From Stropharia rugosoannulata (lineage: Eukaryota; Basidiomycota; Agaricomycetes; Agaricales; Strophariaceae): 64,000 bases of DNA. Shown piece after piece: positions 1 through 9,543 of the stretch. Made by a program: the position numbers and the translations under genes. The stretch is from assembly GCA_028532985.1 (NCBI GenBank), contig JANCIK010000001.1, forward strand, positions 1,302,001 through 1,366,000, in the 5' to 3' direction. Every line of letters begins with the position of its first letter. The stretch's first letter is position 1. The notes beneath the pieces were generated by a model that saw nothing but the letters and a program-made list of their open reading frames with translations, did not search any database and was not told where the DNA came from.

Positions 1-125
1 TTCCAGATGCCCTTACTTTTTCATCAAACATGAATGGTTTTGACAAGTTTTTTTGTGGTTTGCGAGTACAACATGTGAAGAAAACGACTCTCGTATGCAT
101 CCCTCCCGTAAATACATAAAGGTTT

Positions 126-1409
126 TTATGAGGTGACGGTCCAGACACGGAGTTGGTTATCAGTGAAGCCAGCGAAGAGAGTCTGGCCATCAGCCGACCA
201 GGCAATGGAAACACATTCGGGCTGCCTTGCCTCCTCACGAACATCGGTGTATGCAGGCTTGAGCTCATCGACAATCGATCTTTTATACATATTGTAAGAA
301 ACAGTTGAAGAAAGAAGATTAAAAATGCGCACTTGCTCTCAAGATCGAAGATCTTGACACAGCTGGCAGTGGCAGCGCACAGCCAGTAGCGGTTAGGAGA
401 GAAGACGAGGGCGTTGACAACATCCCCAGCCTCGAGGGAGTAGAGGTGCTTGCCCTCGTTAAGGTCCCAAAGCATGGTGATGCCGTCTTTGCCACCGGAA
501 GCAGCAAGCGAACCGTCAGGAGAAACGGAAACGGTGTTAATGTAACCTGTGTGTCCGTAGTGGTTGGTCTTCAACTTGAACTTGGACAGTTCCCAGACCT
601 AAGGAGAATGAGTCAGAATGCAGTCAAAAAATTATCATAATTTAAAGGAGGAAGGGTGTCAGCGATCTTGGTGGAAAAATTGTCTCATTGAGCTGAGCTC
701 TCTGAAGTAGCAAATATATTCTTGATACATCATACGGAAAAGAGAACAAAGTTTTGAAGGAAATGGAACACACCTTAACGACCTTGTCCCATCCGCAAGA
801 AACGATGACAGGGTTCAAAACGTTGGGGCTGAATCTAACGCAGGAAACCCTGTTGAGATTATTAAATCTAGTCAAAGTACCAGAACTTCTGTATAACTTA
901 CCACTCAGTGTGTCCCTCCTCCTTGATGTCATATTTGCACTCTCCGAGGGTGTTCCAGAGTTTAATAGTCCTGTCACGCGAGCCGGACACGATTTGACGG
1001 TTGTCAGCGCTGAAGCTAACAGAGAGGACGTCGGAGGTGTGTCCCACGAAGCGGCGGGTGGTCAAGCCGGTGTTCAAATCCCAGAGGCGGAGAGTGTGAT
1101 CCCAAGAAGAGGACAGGGCGAATTGACCATCGGAAGAGATGACAACATCGGAGACAAAGTGATTATGTCCATGAAGGATACGCTTGGGGTATCCGTACGA
1201 ATCCTCGTCACGGGTCAATTGCCAGACGATGATGGTCTTGTCTGGTAATATTTTTTGAAGCGATCAGATTTCAAGTACACACAAATGAAGCTAGCCGTAC
1301 CCCGCGACGCGGTCAAGATCATGTCTGGGTTCTCCGAGGAGGTGGCAATGGCGGTAACCCATCCTTTGTGACCCTCCAGCGAGCCGAGGAAACGCAACGA
1401 TTCAGTCAT
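126..1409 (-). CDS. RACK1: RACK1 / G-beta-like WD40 ribosomal scaffold protein
   Basis: Seven-bladed WD40 protein that sits on the 40S ribosome head near the mRNA exit and links translation to signalling (Asc1/Cpc2/RACK1 family). I read five exons on the minus strand: 1409-1301, 1241-902, 849-774, 598-333 and 279-126. They sum to 945 nt, i.e. 314 residues, the usual RACK1 length. Visible blades include [44 protein letters not shown], a 'VSCVRFSPN' blade and a final [16 protein letters not shown] with the closing RVWTV. WD/GH dipeptides are regularly spaced and no residues look lost. Intron 3 (599-773, 175 nt) is about three times longer than the others and carries a U24-type snoRNA. The start is the first ATG of the [18 protein letters not shown] frame. 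The family call is essentially certain; only the UTRs are unknown. Confidence 0.96.
655..738 (-). ncRNA. snR24: Box C/D snoRNA U24 (snR24/SNORD24-like) inside RACK1 intron 3
   Basis: On the minus strand the intron holds ATGATGT (box C, 727-733), then AATATATTTGCTA, and near the 3' end CCACCAAGATCG directly followed by CTGA (box D, 659-662). These two guide stretches and their order match U24 snoRNA as I know it from human and yeast, where the guides direct 2'-O-methylation of neighbouring cytidines in 25S/28S rRNA. In budding yeast the same snoRNA is encoded in the intron of ASC1, the RACK1 orthologue, so the host gene fits. The D' box is degenerate (CTTCAGAG where the human copy has CTGA) and the terminal stem is short. 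The 5' and 3' ends are estimated to within a few bases. Confidence 0.88.
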
Positions 1410-2356
1410 TTTGTTTTGGGTGAGTTAGACGACGACAAGCTGCCCTCAGGGAACCGCGCCCAAGTCACAATGTCACGCGGAAAGCCACTGTGACATGTGA
1501 CTGTACAGTTAACGGCAATCCCCCTTGCGTCCGAACAGAATGTCTTTCTCCATGAAACCCCTCCTCACAAATGAGGTTTCAAGCTCTTCATAGAACGTTT
1601 TTCGTTGTTTGCAATCAGCTACCCTCTTCTGCGGCTACGATTTTGACAACTTAGCTTCTTTTCCCGAGAGATCGAGACGCCATGCTATTCTTTTGGACTC
1701 AAATTTAAGCTGGGGGGTACACATCTTGAGGAATACACTTGCGTTGAAGTTAAAGACGAACAATGATGTTGCGGCGCAGAACTAGAACCATTTATCAATT
1801 ATTCTGGTACTGCTTCGTCGTTCAAGGCCTACGTAGCCTACTCTCTAACGTCCCTGAACTTGCTGACGGGTTGGCTATCTTTCACTATTATGCTTTGAAA
1901 GAACGCAATTTGAATTTTCGTGTTACTTCTTAGCAAAGAACTTGCGAATCTTTTTGTCCAAGCTGAGGCGAGTGGCACTAACCGGAACCCACTACAAATT
2001 TGGCAATCTAATCACCTATTTGGGACTACCGGAACTTGGAGATGCGCTGGCTGCATAACGAAGATATCGAATTTGTCGAAACTGGTCAATTACCCTGACT
2101 TTGATTAGTATTTACGATGTAAACATACATGCCCATCCGATTGTCTCCTATTGAGAGATATAATCTCAAGACGTACGGTTTGCACGACGCACTCGCGGTC
2201 AGTGTGTTCCGCTGGCACGTGTCTTCCTATCTTTTGCAAGCGATGTTATCTCCCCAGCAATCTCCTTATCTATAACTGCGACGCGACGACGTCCAAGTTT
2301 ATTTCCCCTCTGCAAAACATACTCCTTACCTCTAATACCTAGTACCTCAGTCGCAA
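1410..2356. other. Intergenic, divergent promoter region RACK1 / nucleoside hydrolase
   Basis: About 950 bases between two divergent gene starts. The part next to RACK1 is GC-richer and presumably holds its promoter. Only short ORFs (about 60 residues) without recognisable motifs or splice-compatible neighbours occur at 1920-2342. I see no RNA gene, repeat or transposon end. Confidence 0.5.
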
Positions 2357-3949
2357 ATGACCATACCAGTTATAAGTCAGTTCTAGGAGACTATCAATAT
2401 TTACCATTCGCAAGTTCATTCTTCTTTCAGTTGACACAGATCCCGGGGTGGACGATACCATTGCCATGTCCGTACTATCGTTGCATATTGAAATCCTTGC
2501 ATTTGACACATTAACTCTTCAAGCCTCATGGCAATAGCCTCTCCTGAACTAGAAATCTTGTCTTACACTGTATCCTTTGGTATTATCTTATGTCTATAAC
2601 CCAGTCGACCTATTGGACTTGACGGCAATATTTCCAGGCAACACGGATCTTGATGCTTCATAGTGCGGGAGTTTCCACCTCACCATACATCGTAATATAA
2701 CCTTTTGCCAGCCTCAATTTACTAAAGATATATCAAAGCATAGAACGACACTTGATCCAGTACCCTGGCCACAAAGCACGATTTCCAAACTTTGGCTCAG
2801 GTCATAAGCCGGTCCTGACGAGAGGTAGCACCGGTCCACTTGAGGGTGAATTACACAGTGCGCAATACTTCCACGGAAGGTTAGTCTAAAACTCGTGACA
2901 AAGACTTGAGTACGTTCACTCATTCCCTTCCTAATGCCAGAGACGGTCTCAGTGACATTAGCAACCGTCACCAGGACATATCACTCCCAAGCTTCACGGA
3001 TAACATACATCCATATCTCCAGCTATCAACCAAATCTGCTGTGGATGTATCCTTGGACATCTTACGCTCTCGACCCACTAGGAGTGTAACATATATCGCT
3101 CTTGGTCCCCTCACAAACCTGGCACTACTGATGCGCGCCGACAGCGAGCTTGTGAGCGACCGGATCGGACGGGTAATTTGCATGGGTGGTGCACTTGACG
3201 TCCCTGGCAATACTTCACCTATGGCTGAATGTAGGTGTTTAATTTCATTGTGCGGCACGCCCATATGCTGACCTTACCCATCGGTAGTTAATTTTTTCGC
3301 TGACCCGTTTGCAGTCAAAGAATTGCTCATATCCAGCCCACTGCACAAAGGCATACCCCGGGATAGATTTCTATTACTTCCGCTCGATATAACGACCATT
3401 CACGAACTGCCGTTCCCACTATACAAATCCATAATCGACCCAGCCTTTGAAAACTCCTCACGACCCTCTGCAGCCGGCGAGAAATCTCCCCTGGTCCATT
3501 TTACAAGTTCTTTCTTGGAAAGAGCACGGGAGGTGATGATTCAATTTGGGAAAGACGCCATGGAACTCCATGATATCGTTGCGGTGTGGTGCGCCATAGA
3601 TAACGTTCCTTTTGCAGATGGTGAGCCAGTGACATTAGCTTCTGGATGGGAGGCAACGACGCGTATATTTGATGTTGAACGGTAATGCTATATTCTTCAC
3701 TTCAAAGAGCAATACTTACACTGTTCTAGAACCGGTGAAATTACTCGGGGAATGCTCGTCACGGACAGACGGGAAGATGACTCGGCTCTTCCGAAGGGAA
3801 CCATTCGTTCTGAAGCACAACGAGAGCCACATGACACGTTCGATAAATCAGTACCAGGCGTCCTTGTTATCACAAAGACCCCAGGTCCAAAGCTACTGCT
3901 AGAAATGATGTTGCAGAGAGTTTGGGGCTGCTCGATATCTGATGCATAG
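2357..3949 (+). CDS. Inosine/uridine-preferring nucleoside hydrolase
   Basis: Hydrolyses the N-glycosidic bond of nucleosides to free base and ribose (purine/pyrimidine salvage). The Ca2+-binding signature DTDPGVDD is formed across the first splice: exon 2357-2375, intron 2376-2430, then TT GAC ACA GAT. A second intron (2468-2523) splits the next motif, and a third joins FG to NTDLDAS. Further family landmarks are ERHLIQYPGHKARFPNFGS, SAQYFHGRDGLSD, YIALGPLTNLALL, the VICMGGALDVPGNTSP loop, and AEFNFFADPFAVKELL spliced at 3230/3287. About eight exons, roughly 370-390 residues, the size of fungal members of the IU-nucleoside hydrolase family. The end is convergent with the amino-acid permease (57 bases apart). 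No signal peptide is seen, so it is likely cytosolic. Substrate preference cannot be told from sequence. Confidence 0.9.
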
Positions 3950-4006
3950 TAGTTGGCATGTATTACATGTGTATTTTTAAATTCTGGATTCTAGAGGTCC
4001 ACTGAT

Positions 4007-6293
4007 CTAAAAGAGTTTATTGAGCCATCTATCGTATTTTGATATAGATGCTAGTTCATCTTGGCCTCCGATGTCGAGCTTCTCTTCTTCGATAATTTCG
4101 AGCTCGGAATTGAAGTCAAAATCAGAAAAGGGTATTAACGGGTCCTTGAACAACATCTTGCACCCAAAATATATCACGGGATAGAAAAGGCTAGCACAAA
4201 ATTAGCTTTCTAACTTGGTTAAGTAAGTAAGTTGAGAAGACGAACCAATTGAAGTAACTTGAAATAAACCGAGAAATGTCGAAAACCGGAATGAAAGAAT
4301 CCCAACCATTAAATGCCAGAACCAGCACATTCATAACAAGGGCATAGTACTATTTGTCCATTAGCTCCACTTCCTCGGGATAAAAGATAATAAGATAACA
4401 GACAGTGAGATAAGGCTGCCACGGGCTTTTGTACGGCAATGCATCTCTTGAAATTTTGTGAGCTTTTAGAGCATAGAAAAATCGAAGAAATGTTATGCAT
4501 ATAATGATCCAGCATATTATCCCAGCCGTAGTGACAAGAGATGCGAGCCATAAGAACGCCTGGATGGAAGGGTAAATTATGACCGTTGCTTAGTCGGCAT
4601 AGATATCACTGACTGAAACGAACTACTCACTTGATAGGCACCATGATTTAAGCTGGCATATGCAACTAAACCCCATGAAACAGAAGCTATTACAGCCACA
4701 TACGGCACGCCAAAGCGGTTGACTCTCAGGAAAATAGAAGATGCATGTCCATCCAACGCCAATCCGTGAAGCGTTCGAGAGGCTAGAAACGAGCACGAGT
4801 TCCCAGAGCTGAAGGCGGAACTGAAGACCTGACAGCGAAGTAAGTCTTATCAGAAGGTAGGTAGTACATAAGTCGCCATGACTTACTACAGCGTTAATGA
4901 CGGATGGAAGAGCCTACGAATTTGATCGCCACATGTTATTGAATTGCAACGCAAAACGGGTGTAGGGCCCACCTTAATTCCCGCACGACTGAATGCTAGG
5001 ATGAACGGGCTATGCGTGATGTCGCTGGTTGGATGGTGCAATCGCTTATCATCCGAGGGTATAGTCAAAGAGATAATGAAGATAGATCCTACATAGAAGA
5101 TGATAGCGCGAGCAAATGTCTTCTTTAGGGCGGCAGGGATGCTGGAACGGGGATTTCTAGTCTCTGCACCTGCCATGGCCACGACCTGCACATTTCCATA
5201 TGCAAACGCAGCAGTAATCATGGCTGACCAGAACCCAAGAAATTGGCCACCGAACCCTTCTATGATATAGTCCCGGAAAAGTGGGTATGGTTTACGCCAG
5301 TATCGAAATCCTATTCGGTCCTGCCCGGGGAATCCTCCGAGGTCCAGAATAATACCGCCGATGATAAAACATACTATGAGGGCAATCTGGTGAAGGCAGT
5401 TAAAAGTCAAGAATCAAGTCAATCAAAAGCAACACCATATTGATTGTTCGGTATGGTCTTACTTTACAAAATGCTAGATAAAATTCAAATTCTCCGTAGA
5501 CTCTAGCAGGAGACAAATTGATGAGAACAATAACCACCCACATAGCTCTAACCCAATGTTATTGACATGTCTATCTTCTCGGCGACAGGCAAATTGGCAC
5601 GCACGTTATCGGAATGAATTCATTCATTTCAGGGTACCAGTACTTCAGTAAGGTGGTCGCGGCACTAATTTCTGTAGGCATAGTGATTGCCATGGAGTAC
5701 CAAAAATTCCACCTACAGCAAATAATCAAATCATTAGTGCTTGAAGTGGTATTTGATAAAAAGGAAAGCGGTACCCTATACATAATCCAGAACTTTTGTC
5801 TATCCACATACTAGCATGCCTGACGAATCCACCTTCCTTGGGCTTGAAAGCAGACATTTCGGCCGCGATATATGCTGTCAAAAAAGGACGTAAGCGGGTA
5901 GTACAAAAAAAGGTGACGGACATGCCTATGGAAGCTGTTACGGTCCCCATCTTGGATACATGGTGATATATTGTGCTGCAGCATTGAAAGGGTGGGACCT
6001 ACACACATGAAGCCCAAGACGCAACCAAATGGGCCAGCCTGGGCCAGTGCCTTGCCGCTCGAGAGAAAAAGACCTGTACCTATCATTCCTGCCAAAGCAA
6101 TCATAGACAGACTCCAGTCGACATCAGAAAAGAGTCGATATCTCAGTCAAAACGCATACTGTCGTTCGTGCAGTGTTCGCTCCGTGGAGACGTCTAGCTC
6201 TTCCATTAGCGGAATGGACCCATAGTCGACACTTGCAGCATCTAAAGGCAGTCGTTGATATCTGACTAAAGTCGGACTAGAACTTGTAGGCAT
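4007..6293 (-). CDS. Amino-acid permease, APC superfamily (AAT/YAT type)
   Basis: Proton-coupled plasma-membrane amino-acid transporter. The N-terminal cytosolic part starts MPTSSSPTLVRYQRL and a 54-nt intron joins it to LSMIALAGMIGTGLFLSS, the first transmembrane helix with the characteristic GMIGTGLF loop. Later segments include GGIILDLGGFPGQDRIGFRY, AFAYGNVQVVAMAGAE (the AGAE motif before TM6), ETRNPRSSIPAALKKTFARA, and the C-terminal KISRDALPYKSPWQPYL loop seen in fungal YAT permeases. The tail (ELEIIEEEKLDIGG...) is acidic and cytosolic. Roughly ten short exons; about 12 predicted helices, around 540 residues. It shares a 489-bp intergenic region with a divergent bZIP gene. Which amino acids it carries is not visible. 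Confidence 0.88.
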
Positions 6294-6782
6294 ATTCAAT
6301 TCCGGGATGACAGGCCAACCGCAGGTCTGCTAGTTGCTGTGAACAGACAGTGTCGGACTTTCCACAGGCAGGTGTTGACGCGTTCGTTGCAGTCGGTAGG
6401 AGTCAAGTGGATAGTTTCAAACGGTAATATAAATGGCATGTTATCTCCTCTGAAAGCGGAGGTGTGGTAACGGTTGTCTGGTAATATTAGGTCTTCGGAA
6501 CTTTAGATACATTCAAGCCGTGGGAGAGATGGTTATGGTGGATGTTCTCCTTGTATTCTCCGCAAAAATATGGAATCAAATTGAAATTCGCGTCCGCGAT
6601 GATGGCCGTGCCGGCATGGACTTGCTCGATTTTGACTCTCATTTTGATTTCGCGACATCTTGCATCATTATGGTCAATACTTGTGAGTGGCTGCTTGCTA
6701 CTCGCAACAGAACCGGGTTTAGCTCATGAATCATCTATAATTCCAGTCTACGCGCATGTAGAGGACCATCCTGCTTTTAACT
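6294..6782. promoter_or_regulatory. Shared divergent promoter of permease and bZIP gene
   Basis: The 489 bases separate the starts of two head-to-head genes, so both promoters must lie here or overlap the genes. I see no canonical TGACTCA-type bZIP site and no convincing TATA element. Short ORFs here have no recognisable content. The co-regulation idea is inference from arrangement only. Confidence 0.4.
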
Positions 6783-7512
6783 ATGACTAGAGGGCGAAAG
6801 AAGGACCTAACGATACCTCCCTCCCGCAGTCTGACCCAGCAGCGCGACTATCGCGCGCGCAAGGCGCATTATATCAGTCAGCTTGAAGCCCACTGTCGGA
6901 AGGTTGATCAAGAAAATGAAGAACTGAGAAGGGAACTAGCAGAAACCAAGGCCCGCCTGGCGAATCCCGTAGCTGTCCACCCCGAGACGGTGAGGCGCAA
7001 GGGATGTAGTGTTTGGGATGCCTTGACAGTTAATGATTCAGGTACAAGCCTCCCATGATCTCCTATACAGCCTTGCGATGGCCAGCGTCTCCCTAACAAA
7101 ATTCCAACAACTAGCATTTCCTAATGCTCAACAGCCGACGCCGCCACCTACGCTTTCTCCCAAAAAATCTACAAATTTGCCCGACCTTCAATCGACGTTG
7201 TCTGGCCTATCGCATACAAGGGATGCCGTTCAAATACAATCGCTACCTCAAGGTCAAGTTCGAGCAGGCCGCAAGCGACTGTTTACAGAATCAGAAGACG
7301 AACGACCATATTCTCTTACTGGGCAAGGTGAAGACAGTCCACTCACAGATCGAAGCAGAAGCGAAAGTTCAGAGGAACCATGTTGCGGAGGTTATGTTGA
7401 CTGTGATGCACTTGACGAGGACGGCATTCTCGAGAAAAGTACAGATGCGGGAAATATGACTAGGATGTCGGGGATGAGGTCAACATCTAGGTACAAAGCA
7501 GACATACCATAA
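6783..7512 (+). CDS. bZIP transcription factor (short, 225 residues)
   Basis: Nuclear DNA-binding protein. Residues about 1-60 form a basic region and leucine zipper: RGRKKD, then SLTQQRDYRARKAHYISQLE, where the fungal basic region has Q/R spacing, followed by the heptad helix QENEELRRELAETKARL. One intron (6990-7041, GTGAGG...TTCAG) separates exon 6783-6989 from 7042-7512; the two sum to 678 nt, an intact frame. The rest is low complexity, with a PTPPPTLSPKK stretch and an acidic SESEDE-like and DALDEDG segment that could activate transcription. The zipper is short (about three heptads). It belongs to a bZIP group I know from agaricomycete genomes, but I cannot name an orthologue. It converges with the BUB2 gene (128 bases). 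Confidence 0.85.
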
Positions 7513-7640
7513 TTTATATTTTTCCAACTATGCAATACAATGTAATATAGACAGCATGAAAACTAGGAAAGCAAGTAGACGGATGGAATGGATTCATCGA
7601 GACGGAGATAAACTCTTAGTTAGCAGTTGATTCGCAGTTG

Positions 7641-8871
7641 TTACTGCACTTCGAATGGGTGCTTGACAAGCTCTTCGTACAGCTCCGTAGGAAGATCACG
7701 CACAAGTGTGACAGCTATCCCGATGACAGGTAATGCCTCCAAAGGTGGAAAGGTACGCAATAGACGCATAGGACTAGATCGTGTTATTAGCTTCTTATCA
7801 ACGAAAATACAGTGATTTGATGTTAGCTTACCTGGAGGAGGCCATCACTTCATCTCGCATGAGTAATAGTTGAGCGATAACGCATAAAACGTTCAAGTGA
7901 ACACCAAATGCAAGAAGGAAGTCCCACAACTGTAGGACCTGGTCCAACGGAGGTGTGCATGCACATAATGTGAGTACAGCTGTACAACGAGATAAGTCAC
8001 ACTCCAACTATTTCCAGCATAACACGTACAAGGGAAAGCATATATTTCAGCAGACAGGTTCTTAGACCTGAGATGGCCAAAGAGCTCTGGGTCCACAAAC
8101 TGGAGGCATCTGTCAAGAAGCTAAACCTTTTCTGAGTTTTACATATCAATCTGCGGACTGAGGAAACGAACCTTCAAACCACGATGCACTCCTTCCAAAG
8201 TAGGTTGGACATAAAGCGGACAGGACTCCTCAATAAATTTCGCAAAACAGAAAAAAGCCTCCACTTCTGAAGGCATCGTGTAAAGGAAAGGAGCCGCCAG
8301 TACATTCATCCCTTGAACATAGGTGAATCCCAACTGATCGTCATCCTGTCGTTCTGTTTTCTGGTCAGTAAGTCCGTGCATGCTAATAAAAAGGTTAGGG
8401 ATACCACAACTCCTCCATACAAATGCGTCTAGGAGGCGGACCAGCATATCCTCCCGAACGCGTTCTTTGAAACCTTTGTCAGTAGCCAGTGTCCTGCGTA
8501 TACGTTTAAACAAAAACATACTGGTTGAAAGCTAAGCGAAATTTACCTGAATGTATCGTTCCTAATTTTCTCTCTAACCTGACACGGGCCACGAGAGACG
8601 TAATGCAAGTACATGTCCGTAGGTAGGTCGTTAACTCGGAGCAGGATCTTCCATATCCGTGGGCGCAATGTTGGATCCTAAAGGAATGTTCAATTAGGAG
8701 AAACGTATTTAGTCTTGCGATACGTACAACTGTAGCAGGTATTCCCTCCACCAGAATCATACGCCGGAGCTTTGTGGCACCATCTTCTATTTCTCCAGTC
8801 GCGCGCGACTTAGACATGGCCTTCGGCTGACCGAGTAATTTGTTGAACGAGTGCGCGACTGAGGCAGACAT
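7641..8871 (-). CDS. BUB2: BUB2-like TBC (Rab/Tem1-GAP) mitotic exit checkpoint protein
   Basis: TBC-domain GTPase-activating protein. In yeast, Bub2 with Bfa1 acts on Tem1 at the spindle pole body to hold mitotic exit. The protein is compact, with the TBC domain almost throughout: KLRRMILVEGIPA, spliced to DPTLRPRIWKILLRV, then RNDTFRTLATD (finger with the catalytic Arg region IRNDTFRT), QLGFTYVQGMNVLAAPFLY (the YVQGMN glutamine finger), FVDPELFGHLRSKNL, and LDQVLQLWDFLLAFGVHLNV. All these are diagnostic of Bub2/Cdc16 rather than of Gyp proteins. About seven exons, roughly 330 residues. Stop at 7641-7643. No truncation is seen. Confidence 0.87.
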
Positions 8872-9543
8872 GCTGAACTAGCTAACTCCTTGAGAAGAAG
8901 ATCGGGACTCTACAAGGCTAGCGCATGAGGGTGTTGAGTGATTAGGAGAAATATAAAAGCCCTCAGGAACAACCACTCTGCTGATGGCCTGCACGTCCCT
9001 GTTCAACGTTCAACTTCAACCATGCATCCCTGAATCATTTGGCATTATTGTCGAGAAAGCGAAGCTCACGGCCTTTGCCGGTCCGTCGACTACTCCTACA
9101 CAGCGGCTTACTCCTACACAGCGGCTTGATTCTATACGACGTCACTTCCAAAGGCCTTCCCTCGCTATCCGGTTCTTAGCAATAACGCCAGCCTCTGTGC
9201 AGGCAGTTACGCACTTTCAATCTTCATTGGCAGATTATATGAATTAAGCTTCCTTTTTAAGCAAATAATAAGTAGGGGTATCCAAGATTCCAAAGTGTAG
9301 CCTTCAACGACTTTCAACAACTCAAACGCGACGAATGTGCTAGTAGCTGTGCTGACTGGTAGTCCTATGAAATTGACAGGCTGTCTTGTGAGTAATGGCT
9401 CCTGCTAAGCCTTGAGTTGTTTGACAAAGGGGATGTATCAGAACGTAACACGCTAGTTAACAAGTTAAACACCCAAGCTGTCTGGATTCTTCATTAAATC
9501 CCTAGAATATACTTTTCAGGGATATCTGCTGAACTCTATAACT
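8872..9543. other. Intergenic region BUB2 / adaptin, divergent
   Basis: Promoter-sized gap of 672 bases between two divergent genes. It holds one possible small ORF (8984-9247) preceded by a TATA-like element, and an 18-bp perfect direct duplication near 9093-9128. Nothing else is recognisable. Confidence 0.4.
8984..9247 (+). CDS. Possible small ORF of 87 residues, unknown
   Basis: An uninterrupted frame starting MACTSLFNVQLQPC, lying about 30 bases downstream of ATATAAAAG (8951), an unusually good TATA-like element for this window. It contains the duplicated hexapeptide TPTQRL, produced by an 18-bp tandem duplication that keeps frame. No domain, signal peptide or membrane segment is visible. 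It may be noise in the promoter of the neighbouring genes. Confidence 0.2.
   Translation: MACTSLFNVQLQPCIPESFGIIVEKAKLTAFAGPSTTPTQRLTPTQRLDSIRRHFQRPSLAIRFLAITPASVQAVTHFQSSLADYMN

Noticed and set aside
1060..1090. GTTCAAATCCC resembling a tRNA B box
   Set aside because: Lies within RACK1 coding sequence; no tRNA cloverleaf around it.
754..1248. 164-codon plus-strand frame opposite RACK1
   Set aside because: Antisense to a well-supported WD40 gene and spans its introns.
8800..8870. GCGCGCGACT-like sequences as further copies of the 50.7-kb motif
   Set aside because: They are coding bases of BUB2 exon 1 (SKSRATGE and HSFNK region) and match only partly.
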